Below are positions 33,450 through 41,310 of a DNA stretch of 64,000 nucleotides, piece by piece; position 1 is the first letter of the stretch; each line of letters opens with the position of its first letter. The position numbers and the translations under genes are program-made. The DNA lies in NCBI RefSeq assembly GCF_047308265.1, contig NZ_JBKQWY010000001.1, positions 434,001 to 498,000 of the forward strand. The letters run 5' to 3'. The notes beneath the pieces were generated by a model, which saw nothing but the letters and a program-made list of their open reading frames with translations, was not told the origin of the DNA and did no database searches. Origin of the DNA: Maricaulis sp047308265 (GTDB lineage: Bacteria; Pseudomonadota; Alphaproteobacteria; Caulobacterales; Maricaulaceae).

Positions 33450-34565
33450 ATGCGTCGTGCCGGTTTTTTGATTGTTGTTGGCCTGGTCTTTGCGGCCATG
33501 ACGGCTTTGGTTGTGGTGCGGGCGGTTCAGCCGGAAGAGGCCCGTCGCGGTTTCGCCGGACGGCAAACCCCCGTCGCTGTTTATGATATCGAAACCCATG
33601 AGTTTGCGGATATTGTTGAGGCCTTGGGCACAGCCCGCGCCGATGAAACCGTGACCATTACAGCACGCGATTCCGACACGATTTCCCGCATTGATTTTGA
33701 GTCCGGCGATCAAGTCGAAGCGGGAACTATTCTCGCCGAGCTGACAGATCGCGAAGAAGCGGCCAGCCTGGCTGAGGCCCGCGCGACATGGCGCGAAGCC
33801 CAGCGCGAATATGAGCGGGCGGTCGATCTGCTGGAACGCGGTGTGTCCACCCGCCAGCGTCTGGATGAAGCCAGCTCGACGGTTGAGAGAGCACGGGCGC
33901 GTGTCAATTCCATCGAAGCCCGATTGGCGGACCGGATTATCCGCGCACCCTTTTCCGGTGTGATCGGTCTGCGCGAGGTCAGCGTGGGACAACTGGTCCG
34001 CCCGGGTGATGCGATTGCCAGCCTGGACGACACACGGATTATCAAGCTCGACTTCACTGTGCCTGAGCGTTTTCTGGCGGCATTGCAACCGGGTTTGACG
34101 ATAGCGGCGCGAACCTCCGCCTATCCTGATCGGGTGTTTGAAGGTGCGATTACCCAGATCAACAGCCGCATCGACCCGATCACCCGCGCCGTGACCGTGC
34201 GGGCAGAGATCGACAATGAAAGCGGCCGTCTTTTGCCCGGACAATTGATGACGGTAGAAATCCGTCGCGATGAACGCCTGCGCCCGGCGGTGCCAGGGTC
34301 TGCCATTACTCGTTATCTGGACCAGGCCTTCGTGTTTGTTGTCGACGAGACAGACGAGGGTGCCAGCGTCCGCCAGGTGGAGGTCGAGCTGGGCACGGCG
34401 TCCGGTGACATGGTGGAAATTGTCCGGGGTGTTGGCCTGGGCGATGTGGTCGTCAGTGAAGGGACCCACCGCATCCGTGACCGGATGCCGGTCGTCGTGA
34501 CCGAACGCATGGCGCCACGCCGCGTGGGCACGGGTGCAGCGATCAGCACGGCGAGCCAGCAATGA
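33450..34565 (+). CDS. RND efflux periplasmic adaptor (membrane fusion protein)
   Basis: A 371-residue MFP/HlyD-type adaptor. An N-terminal membrane anchor (GFLIVVGLVFAAMTALVVV) is followed by a lipoyl/barrel-sandwich part at SGDQVEAGTILAELTDREEA, a coiled-coil hairpin of about 60 residues (AEARATWREAQREYERAV), and the second lipoyl half RIIRAPFSGVIGLREVSVGQ. Beta-barrel and membrane-proximal domains complete it. ATG 33450 has GAGGAG 7 bases upstream; the longer frame starts at 33408. Its stop overlaps the pump gene's ATG, so the two are coupled. No TolC-type outer-membrane gene is adjacent. Confidence 0.94.
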   Translation: MRRAGFLIVVGLVFAAMTALVVVRAVQPEEARRGFAGRQTPVAVYDIETHEFADIVEALGTARADETVTITARDSDTISRIDFESGDQVEAGTILAELTDREEAASLAEARATWREAQREYERAVDLLERGVSTRQRLDEASSTVERARARVNSIEARLADRIIRAPFSGVIGLREVSVGQLVRPGDAIASLDDTRIIKLDFTVPERFLAALQPGLTIAARTSAYPDRVFEGAITQINSRIDPITRAVTVRAEIDNESGRLLPGQLMTVEIRRDERLRPAVPGSAITRYLDQAFVFVVDETDEGASVRQVEVELGTASGDMVEIVRGVGLGDVVVSEGTHRIRDRMPVVVTERMAPRRVGTGAAISTASQQ

Positions 34566-37500
34566 CCCTTTCCGAGATTGCCGTACGCCGCCCGGTCCTG
34601 GCCTTTGTGATCAGCGCCCTGATTGTCGTTTTCGGCGTGCTGGGCCTCCGGGACCTGCCGCTGCGTGAACTGCCCGACGTGGATCAGCCCATCGTATCCG
34701 TTTCAGCCTCCTATCCGGGAGCCAATGCGGAGGTGGTTGAAAACCGGGTCACCCAGATCATCGAGGACCAACTGTCCGGTATTGATGGTATTGATACGAT
34801 CAGCTCCTCTTCACGGGACGGAACCTCGCGCATCTCCGTAACCTTCACCCTGGAGCGTGACATCGAAGCCGCTGCAAATGATGTCCGGGATGCCGTATCA
34901 CGCATCATCGATCGTTTGCCGCCGGATGTGGATGACGTTGAAGTGCGCAAGCAGGACGGCGATGCCCGTCCGTTCATGTGGTATTCCCTCATGTCGGATC
35001 GCATGACGTCCGAAGAATTGTCCGATTATGCTGCCCGCGTTCTGGTTGACCGGTTCAGTGTGATTGACGGCGTGGCCAGCGTGCGCATCGGCGGTGAGCG
35101 ACGTTATGCTGTGCGTGTCTGGCTGAACCCGCAGGCCATGGCCGCGCGGGGTATCACGGTCGCTGATATCGAACAGGCCCTGCGGACCCAGAATGTCGAA
35201 GTGCCCGGCGGGTCTGTCGAAACCTCCGATACGCAAATTGTTGTCCGGGTGGAGCGTCTGTTCTCCGATCCTGAGAGTTTTGCCCGCTTGCCTGTTGGCA
35301 ACAGTCAGGACGGACACGTCATTCGTCTTGGCGAGGTGGCGGATGTGTCCCGCGAGGCCGAGGAGCCCCGAACCCTGTTCCGAGGAAATGGCGACAACAT
35401 GATCGGCCTGGGATTTGTGCGTCAGAGCCAGGCCAATTCTGTCGCTGTGGCGGATGCGATCAGCGAACAGGCCGACCGGATGCGCCCCTCCCTGCCCGAA
35501 GGCATGCAGTTGATTGTCGCGTCCGACGACACCGTGTTCATCGAGGAATCCATTCGGGAGGTCTGGCGCACCCTCGCTGTGGCAGCGACGCTTGTCGTGC
35601 TGGTGATCTATCTTTTCCTGGGCAGTATTCGGGCTGCGATCATTCCCGCGGCGGTGGTGCCGGTGTGTCTGATCGGCGTCTTTGCCGCCCTGTCGGCAGC
35701 TGGATTTTCGATCAATATCCTCACCCTGCTGGCGCTCGTTCTGGCGATTGGCCTGGTGGTGGATGATTCCATCGTGGTCCTGGAAAATATTCAGCGCCGA
35801 ATGGATCTTGGCGAAGGTCCGGCCCTGGCCGCATTGCGCGGTGGCGGGCAGGTGTTCTTTGCTGTGATTGCAACGACGGCGGTTCTTGTCGCAGTGTTTG
35901 TACCGCTCGTTTTCCTGCCCGGCTTCATCGGCCGGATCTTTACGGAACTGTCTTTGACCATCGCCGCAGCCGTGGTTTTGTCCAGCTTTGTCGCCCTGAC
36001 CCTGTCGCCGATGATGGCTTCAAAACTGCTCAAGCCCACCGGTCAGGCGCGCGGGCCCGCCCGATGGGTGGATCTGGTGGTGACACGTTTGCGCAACAGC
36101 TATGCCGACAGCCTGGCCATCGCAGTGAAAATGCCCTGGATGATCCTGCCCATGATTGTCGTGGCGATGGGCGGGTCAGCCTATCTGCTGGGCCGATTGC
36201 CCTCCGAACTGACACCGCCGGAAGATCGCGGCTCATTCTTCGGATTCTTCTCCGGTCCGCAGGGGGCAAGCTTCGACTACATGGCCGAACAGGCCACCGA
36301 GGTGGAAGACATCGTTCTAGATTATGTTGAAGCGGGTGAGCTACGCCGGGCGCTGGTCATCTCTCCGGGATTTGGTGGAGGCGGGACGGCATCAGGTATT
36401 GTCATTGGCACGATGATTCACTGGGATGACCGGCGGCCGGGCGGCGAGCTTCTCGGAGAGATTAATGGCCGGTTTGGCCAGCTGACCGGTGTGCGGGCCT
36501 TTGCCTCGATGCGCTCGTCCATTAGCGGCGGCGGTGGCGGCGACGACATCCAGTTTGTGTTGCAAGGACCCGATTATGCCAGTCTGGATGCGGAGGCCGA
36601 GCGATTGCTGGCCGCCATTCGCCAGGACAACCCGAATTTGATGCGGGCTCGCAAAGATTATCAGCCCAATAGCCCCCGGCTGGTGGTCGATATTGATCGC
36701 GAACGCGCTGCCGCTTTGGGCGTATCCGTCTCCGAGATCGGTCAGACCTTGCAAACCCATCTGGGATCTCGGCGGGTCGGGCAGTTCATCGAACGCGGTG
36801 AGGCCTATAACGTCATTCTGGAAAACCGACGCGAAGAGCGCATGAACAGCCAGGATCTGGAGACCCTCTATGTGCAGGGAGCCGGAAACCAACTGATCCC
36901 GCTCTCCAACCTGGTTTCAGTGCGACAGGTCGGTGAAGCAGCGACGCGCAATCGTGTCGACCGGCAGCGTTCGGTGACGGTGTCTGCGACGATTGCTGAG
37001 GGCTATACCCTCGGTGAGGCGGTCGCCTGGCTGGATGACTGGGCCGTGCGCGAGCTGGCGCCGGGCATGACAACCACGTACCTGGGCGGCGCAAAGGAAT
37101 TTCTGGAAGCCAATTCCGCCCTGCTCTTTGCCTTCGGCATGGCGCTTTTGATTGTTTTCCTGGTCCTGGCGGCCCAGTTTGAAAGCCTGATCCAGCCGCT
37201 TGTGATCATGCTCACTGTGCCATTGGCCGTGGCGGGCGGATTGTTCGGTCTCGAAATGCTCGGCTCCAGTCTCAATATCTATTCCCAGATCGGCCTTGTC
37301 ATTCTGATCGGGCTGGCCGCAAAAAATGGTATCCTGATCGTGGAGTTTGCCAATCAACTCCGTGAGGAGGGGCGGGACCTGGCCCAGGCGACCATCGAGG
37401 CCTCGGCGACACGTTTCCGCCCGATCCTGATGACCGGTCTGTCGACGGCCATTGGCGCGGCTCCCTTGATGATGGCGTCGGGGCCGGGAGCAGAAAGCCG

Positions 37501-37684
37501 GATCACAATTGGTGTCGTGATCTTTGCAGGGGTGAGCGTCGCCACGCTATTCACGCTGTTTGTCGTCCCGGTCGCCTATTCGGTTCTGGGTCGGTTCACG
37601 AAGACGCCCAATTGGATGTCGCGCAAGCTTCAATCCGAAGCCGAGGATGCCGGTGGCCAGCCGGTGGGCCAAGCCACCGACTGA
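34562..37684 (+). CDS. RND-family multidrug efflux pump, inner-membrane subunit
   Basis: A 1040-residue resistance-nodulation-division transporter of normal length. It opens with LSEIAVRRPVLAFVISALIV (first helix). Two large periplasmic loops and two sets of six helices follow. The proton-relay helix TM4 carries LAIGLVVDDSIVVLENIQRR with the paired aspartates. The C-terminal half has the family GGAKEFLEANSALLFAF and LIGLAAKNGILIVEFANQLR. It pairs with the adaptor before it. It is closer to the MexF/MdtC-like heavy-drug exporters than to metal pumps. Substrate and regulator are unknown. Confidence 0.95.
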   Translation: MTLSEIAVRRPVLAFVISALIVVFGVLGLRDLPLRELPDVDQPIVSVSASYPGANAEVVENRVTQIIEDQLSGIDGIDTISSSSRDGTSRISVTFTLERDIEAAANDVRDAVSRIIDRLPPDVDDVEVRKQDGDARPFMWYSLMSDRMTSEELSDYAARVLVDRFSVIDGVASVRIGGERRYAVRVWLNPQAMAARGITVADIEQALRTQNVEVPGGSVETSDTQIVVRVERLFSDPESFARLPVGNSQDGHVIRLGEVADVSREAEEPRTLFRGNGDNMIGLGFVRQSQANSVAVADAISEQADRMRPSLPEGMQLIVASDDTVFIEESIREVWRTLAVAATLVVLVIYLFLGSIRAAIIPAAVVPVCLIGVFAALSAAGFSINILTLLALVLAIGLVVDDSIVVLENIQRRMDLGEGPALAALRGGGQVFFAVIATTAVLVAVFVPLVFLPGFIGRIFTELSLTIAAAVVLSSFVALTLSPMMASKLLKPTGQARGPARWVDLVVTRLRNSYADSLAIAVKMPWMILPMIVVAMGGSAYLLGRLPSELTPPEDRGSFFGFFSGPQGASFDYMAEQATEVEDIVLDYVEAGELRRALVISPGFGGGGTASGIVIGTMIHWDDRRPGGELLGEINGRFGQLTGVRAFASMRSSISGGGGGDDIQFVLQGPDYASLDAEAERLLAAIRQDNPNLMRARKDYQPNSPRLVVDIDRERAAALGVSVSEIGQTLQTHLGSRRVGQFIERGEAYNVILENRREERMNSQDLETLYVQGAGNQLIPLSNLVSVRQVGEAATRNRVDRQRSVTVSATIAEGYTLGEAVAWLDDWAVRELAPGMTTTYLGGAKEFLEANSALLFAFGMALLIVFLVLAAQFESLIQPLVIMLTVPLAVAGGLFGLEMLGSSLNIYSQIGLVILIGLAAKNGILIVEFANQLREEGRDLAQATIEASATRFRPILMTGLSTAIGAAPLMMASGPGAESRITIGVVIFAGVSVATLFTLFVVPVAYSVLGRFTKTPNWMSRKLQSEAEDAGGQPVGQATD

Positions 37685-37699
37685 CCTTGAGCGGCGTCC

Positions 37700-38377
37700 T
37701 CAGGCGGGAGCCAGTCGGTCGGCGGCGGCACAGTCATGTAACCGGTCGACCAGCTCCGGATCCAGGCCGAGCCGGGCGGAGAGCATGCCAAGATAGGCCT
37801 GTTCCGCTCGACCGTGAACGTCAATGGCCACAAGCGACGCCGCGTAGACTTCCGCGGCCTCCTCCGGTGTCTGGACAGCGGCAACCAGGCCATCCAGATC
37901 CATGGGACCTGAGAGTTGTTCGGCGACAAAATTGCGGCTTTCCGCATCCAGTCCCAGCTCGAACATGCGCTCATGAATGCGCAACCGTTCAATCTCGGTG
38001 ATCGCTCCATCCGCTTTGGCGGCTGTGATCATGGCACGCACGACCAGCCGGTCCAGCGTGTTTTGCGCCTCGGTCTGACCGGGTGCAGGCAGGAAAGCTG
38101 TTCCGGGTTTCGCGGCGTCATAATCCGGCGGTACCGGGCTCGCAGACGCCGGGGTAGGAGCCTGGCCACCCTGGCGACGGGAGATGGCATGATAAGCCAG
38201 CCCACCCAGTGCTGCGACCGCACCGTATTTGGCGGCCTTGCCCAGAAGCTTGCGCCCCGGTTTTCCGGTCAGCATGCCGGCAGCCAGGCCGGCGGCGGCA
38301 GCACCGCCTCCGACCATGGCCATATTGCGTGCGGGTTGTCCCTGCAGGGCTCCGAGTATTCCGTTCACATCAAGCAT
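37700..38377 (-). CDS. TerB-like/DUF533 protein
   Basis: A 225-residue protein. The first half is glycine- and alanine-rich with a hydrophobic stretch (ARNMAMVGGGAAAAGLAAGM) followed by a proline-rich linker. From about residue 105 it matches the DUF533/TerB-like helical domain: LVVRAMITAAKADGAITEIE, then AAEVYAASLVAIDVHGRAEQ and YLGMLSARLGLDPELV. Such proteins occur in stress and envelope contexts, with no established reaction. Its start (ATG 38377, AGGA upstream) overlaps the end of nhaA, so it is co-transcribed with the antiporter and may be controlled by the same leader RNA. Confidence 0.83.
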   Translation of the reverse strand: MLDVNGILGALQGQPARNMAMVGGGAAAAGLAAGMLTGKPGRKLLGKAAKYGAVAALGGLAYHAISRRQGGQAPTPASASPVPPDYDAAKPGTAFLPAPGQTEAQNTLDRLVVRAMITAAKADGAITEIERLRIHERMFELGLDAESRNFVAEQLSGPMDLDGLVAAVQTPEEAAEVYAASLVAIDVHGRAEQAYLGMLSARLGLDPELVDRLHDCAAADRLAPA

Positions 38378-39608
38378 GGGTGCGGTCCTCATTCTTCCGA
38401 GCCGAGAAATTGGCCATGGCGGCTGCCGGGCGTGCCCGGTTTGCAGCCCGTTCTGGACGCACGGCAGGCTGGCGGGTCAGGAAGGCGATCGCCATGCCGG
38501 CCGAGGCCAGCGAGCCTGCGATCACACCCACACGGACCTGGTCCATCAGTCGTGCATCATCAAAGGCCAGACCACCGATGAACAGGCTCATGGTGAAACC
38601 CACACCGGTGAGACACGCCAATCCGTATAGCTGGGCCCAGCTGACACCGTCGGGACGTGGAGAGAGGCGTGTCTTCACGGCGATGATCATGGCGCCGAAG
38701 ACGCCAATCTGCTTGCCGAAGAACAGGCCGGCGGCGATGCCAAGGGTCAACGGCGAGATCACATCCTCCAGGCTGAGACTGGTGAGGGTGATGCCGGAAT
38801 TGGCAAAGGCGAAGATCGGCAGGATCAGGAAGGCGACATAGGGCTGGATGGCGTGTTCCAGCGTATCCAGCGGTCGCACGTCGCCCTTTTTCAGCGGTAT
38901 GGCCATGGCCAAGAGGACGCCGGCGAGTGTGGCATGCAGGCCGGATTTGAGCACACACACCCACATGATGGCGCCCACCAGAAGATAGGGCAAAAGCCGT
39001 GTCATACCGGCCCGGTTCATCAGGATAAGACCGCTCAGACAGACCGCAGCGAGACCCAGAGAGACCATGGACAGGCTGTCGGAGTAAAACAGGGCGATGA
39101 GGGTGATCGCGCCGAGATCATCAATGATGGCAATGGCCAGCAACAGGATTTTGAGTGCAGCTGGGATGCGCGACCCCAACATCATCAAAATGCCCAGGGC
39201 GAAGGCAATATCTGTGGCAGCGGGGATGGCCCAGCCATTGATCGTGGCCGGAGAAGACTGGTTGATGGCCCAGAAGATCAATACCGGTCCGGCCATGCCA
39301 CCCACGGCGGCAAGCAGGGGCAGGCTGGCCTTGCGCGGTGTGGAGAGCTCTCCCTCCAGGACTTCCTTTTTGATCTCCAGTCCGACAAGCAGGAAGAAGA
39401 TCGCCATCAGACCATCATTGATCCAGAGCAGGGATGGTTTCTGGATAGAATACTCCCCCGCTCCGAGGGTCAGCGGGTGGGCAAAGATCGTGTCATACAG
39501 CGCGGCCAGAGGCGTATTGCTGATGATGAGGGCTGCTGCGGCGGCGGTCATCAGGACCAGGCCAGCCAGGATGTCCCGGTTCGCAGCTGCGGGCCGGTGT
39601 TCACTCAT
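38370..39608 (-). CDS. nhaA: Na+/H+ antiporter NhaA
   Basis: A 412-residue cytoplasmic-membrane antiporter with about 12 helices. Family signatures include LLWINDGLMAIFFLLVGLEI with the KKEVLEGELS that follows, the AIPAATDIAFALGILMMLG helix with the paired-Asp neighbourhood, and ILLLAIAIIDDLGAITLIAL with Asp-Asp near residue 166. It exchanges 2 H+ for 1 Na+ (or Li+) and keeps internal sodium and pH in range. AAAGG precedes its ATG. Upstream on the same strand lies a long structured leader with a pseudoknot, and it overlaps the DUF533 gene downstream. An OxyR-family regulator diverges from it. Confidence 0.96.
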   Translation of the reverse strand: MSEHRPAAANRDILAGLVLMTAAAAALIISNTPLAALYDTIFAHPLTLGAGEYSIQKPSLLWINDGLMAIFFLLVGLEIKKEVLEGELSTPRKASLPLLAAVGGMAGPVLIFWAINQSSPATINGWAIPAATDIAFALGILMMLGSRIPAALKILLLAIAIIDDLGAITLIALFYSDSLSMVSLGLAAVCLSGLILMNRAGMTRLLPYLLVGAIMWVCVLKSGLHATLAGVLLAMAIPLKKGDVRPLDTLEHAIQPYVAFLILPIFAFANSGITLTSLSLEDVISPLTLGIAAGLFFGKQIGVFGAMIIAVKTRLSPRPDGVSWAQLYGLACLTGVGFTMSLFIGGLAFDDARLMDQVRVGVIAGSLASAGMAIAFLTRQPAVRPERAANRARPAAAMANFSARKNEDRTHA

Positions 39609-39649
39609 AGGAACCTTTCAGAGTCAAAAACAAGGGATCAAACAGTGAC

Positions 39650-39697
39650 GGCCTGGCTGATCGCGCGCGGGGGGTGCTGGTCGATCAGTCCAGGCCG
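39650..39697 (-). promoter_or_regulatory. Long hairpin upstream of the nhaA ribosome site
   Basis: CGGCCTGG-A-CTGATC (fwd 39683-39697) pairs with GATCAG-CCAGGCCG (fwd 39650-39663): 14 bp with one bulged base and a 19-base loop. The transcript continues with a U-rich stretch that starts about 4 bases later. It could be the expression platform of the leader RNA, acting as terminator or anti-terminator. A 7-bp hairpin at 39717-39740 (AGAACAG/CTGTTCT) lies just upstream of it. Confidence 0.55.
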
Positions 39698-39804
39698 TGG
39701 AGGGTGAAGCGGGTTGAGAACAGTTAGAGGGGGCTGTTCTGCCGTGAGGTCTTCACCAGATAGATGTCCGCACGTCGGGCGAGGACGGCGGTGTGGTGGT
39801 TCTT

Positions 39805-39900
39805 CGCGCGCTCGGGAAAGCGGCAACATCCCGTGAGCCTGCGGGTACAGGGATAGCAGGCTCAGTCGCGGAACTCACCGTTTGGGGCCATTTCGTTTCT
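39805..39900 (-). ncRNA. Structured leader RNA of nhaA, pseudoknot; nhaA-type (Li+) riboswitch candidate
   Basis: On the minus strand an exact 8-bp stem (GAGCCTGC/GCAGGCTC; fwd arms 39835-39842 and 39856-39863) closes a 13-base loop. Five loop bases (ATCCC on the minus strand, fwd 39850-39854) are exactly complementary to GGGAT just downstream (fwd 39828-39832), giving an H-type pseudoknot. Two conserved-looking single strands follow (TGTTGCCGCTTTCCC). Leader, target gene and shape resemble the nhaA-I/nhaA-II motifs, which respond to lithium; I cannot tell which class it is from memory. It begins about 200 bases upstream of the nhaA ATG. Outer boundaries are approximate. Confidence 0.72.
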
Positions 39901-39987
39901 CCGTTGTCGTTCTTGATGATTTGACCCTATCGAGGCACGGTGATTAGATAAAATATAAACAAACAAAATCAGCCTTAGGAAAAAGCT

Positions 39988-40902
39988 ATGAAGCCGACTC
40001 TGCGTCAGCTTGAGTATCTGGTCGCGATTGCAGAGACGGGACGGTTTTCCGAGGCGGCGCGGCGCATGAATGTCAGCCAGCCTTCCCTGTCAGCACAGGT
40101 CGCAGACGCGGAAGACCATCTGGGGGTGACAGTCTTCGAGCGGGGTCGGGCCGGTGCCATCCTCACGCCTGTGGGGGCTGATATCATTCGTCATGCCCGG
40201 GACGTGCTGCACCGTATGGATGACCTCAAATCTGTGGCGAAACACGGGGAAGGCCGTTTGTACGGTCGTATCCGGCTGGGTGTGCTGCCCACGATCGGAC
40301 CCTATCTCCTGCCCCTGTGCTCCAAGGATTTGCACACACGTTTCCCCGACCTGCGACTGGTGATCCGGGATGAGGCCCCGATCGACCTGGCTCAGGGTCT
40401 GGAGGAAGGGCGTCTTGATGCGGTGATCTCGACCTGGGAGGAGCATCCAGGATATCAGGGCGTTCGGCTGTTTCAGGAGAGCCTGTCCATCGCCATTGCA
40501 CCGGATGATCCGCTGGCGGACCAAGAGGGGCCTGTCGATCTTGGTGACCTGGCCGGCCGCGCGTTTTTGACTTTGGGTCTGGGCCATCGACTGACCCTGT
40601 TGGTGCAGCGTCTGGCGGAACAGGCGGGCGCTTATATTTCAACGGACTATCAAGGGACCTCTCTGGATGCGATCCGTCACATGGCGGCGTTGGGGGGCGG
40701 CGTGGCGGTGTTGCCGGAACTGTATCTGACGACCGAGGCTGCGCGTGATGACAGCCTGGCCTTTCGTCGGATCAACCATCCTGAAGCACGACGGGATATT
40801 GCGTTAATCTGGCGCGAAACCTCGCCGGTAGCGCTGCGCTTGCCAGAACTGGCCGATCAGCTGTCCAAGGCGGCGAAACATATCCTGGACGGCGCGTTCT
40901 AG
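39988..40902 (+). CDS. OxyR-family LysR regulator lacking the redox cysteines
   Basis: A 304-residue LysR protein that aligns closely with OxyR: TLRQLEYLVAIAETGRFSEA, SQPSLSAQVADAEDHLG, then LPTIGPYLLPLC and DLAGRAFLTLGLGHR. In E. coli OxyR the redox pair is Cys199/Cys208; here GHC becomes GHR (Arg201) and the second Cys is absent. The only Cys visible is near residue 112 in LLPLCSK. It therefore cannot use the usual disulfide switch. It diverges from nhaA across a 379-base gap; NhaR, the E. coli nhaA regulator, is also LysR type, so this protein could control nhaA (inference). AGGAA precedes its ATG. Confidence 0.88.
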   Translation: MKPTLRQLEYLVAIAETGRFSEAARRMNVSQPSLSAQVADAEDHLGVTVFERGRAGAILTPVGADIIRHARDVLHRMDDLKSVAKHGEGRLYGRIRLGVLPTIGPYLLPLCSKDLHTRFPDLRLVIRDEAPIDLAQGLEEGRLDAVISTWEEHPGYQGVRLFQESLSIAIAPDDPLADQEGPVDLGDLAGRAFLTLGLGHRLTLLVQRLAEQAGAYISTDYQGTSLDAIRHMAALGGGVAVLPELYLTTEAARDDSLAFRRINHPEARRDIALIWRETSPVALRLPELADQLSKAAKHILDGAF

Positions 40903-40913
40903 ACCAAAGTCGG

Positions 40914-40981
40914 CCTCCCCACGCGTGTCCTGAAGGTTCAGGATATGCGGCAGGCTGGAACAACCAGTCACACGTGGGAGG
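40914..40981 (+). promoter_or_regulatory. Leader with possible sequestration of the symporter ribosome site
   Basis: ACACGTGGGAGG at 40970-40981 contains the Shine-Dalgarno GGGAGG of the small symporter subunit and is complementary, with one bulged C and a CG bulge, to CCTCCCCACGCGTGT at 40914-40928. A perfect 6-bp hairpin (CCTGAA/TTCAGG, 40929-40942) nests inside. A related element, AGACCAAAGT, lies at 40901-40910. Confidence 0.4.
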
Positions 40982-40989
40982 TATTCACA

Positions 40990-41301
40990 ATGACGGATTT
41001 ATCCGCATCCACGCCCGAGACGACACCGGATCATGACGTGTCGGCCCAGGCGGTTCGCGCTTACTGGCGCGAAAACCTGACCCTGATGGGGATACTGCTG
41101 GTGATCTGGTTCACCGTATCCTTCGGGTTCGGCATCCTGTTCCGTGATGTTTTGGACCAGGTCTCGATAGGCGGTGCACCGCTGGGATTCTGGTTTGCGC
41201 AACAAGGCTCGATTTTCGTCTTCGTCATCTTGATCTTTGTTTATTCCGTACGGATGGGCCAGATCGAGAAGAAGTACGGAATGAGCGACGAAAACGACTA
41301 G
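40990..41301 (+). CDS. DUF4212 small subunit of a sodium/solute symporter
   Basis: A 103-residue two-helix membrane protein. Helices are near residues 32-52 (LMGILLVIWFTVSFGFGILF) and 66-86 (FWFAQQGSIFVFVILIFVYS), and the end SVRMGQIEKKYG is typical of DUF4212. In known pairs this subunit accompanies the SSS-family large subunit encoded next. ATG 40990 has GGGAGG 8 bases upstream; the earlier ATG (40945) lies before that site. It lies 9 bases before the large subunit, so they form one operon. Confidence 0.92.
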   Translation: MTDLSASTPETTPDHDVSAQAVRAYWRENLTLMGILLVIWFTVSFGFGILFRDVLDQVSIGGAPLGFWFAQQGSIFVFVILIFVYSVRMGQIEKKYGMSDEND

Positions 41302-41310
41302 GAGGCTGTT

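Larger units (their letters stand above)
39609..39987. other. nhaA leader and promoter region, no protein gene
   Basis: A 379-base gap between nhaA (-) and the OxyR-family gene (+). A 63-codon open frame on the minus strand in it has no family match that I recognise and overlaps the RNA structures. The contents are the pseudoknot (39805-39900), two hairpins closer to nhaA (39717-39740 and 39650-39697) and the A+T-rich promoter of the LysR gene. Confidence 0.7.

Noticed and set aside
33222..34562. 446-codon open frame on the minus strand opposite the RND adaptor
   Set aside because: Antisense to a gene with adaptor signatures and a ribosome site.
39638..39829. 63-codon minus-strand open frame in the nhaA leader
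   Set aside because: No known family, and it runs across the leader RNA hairpins.
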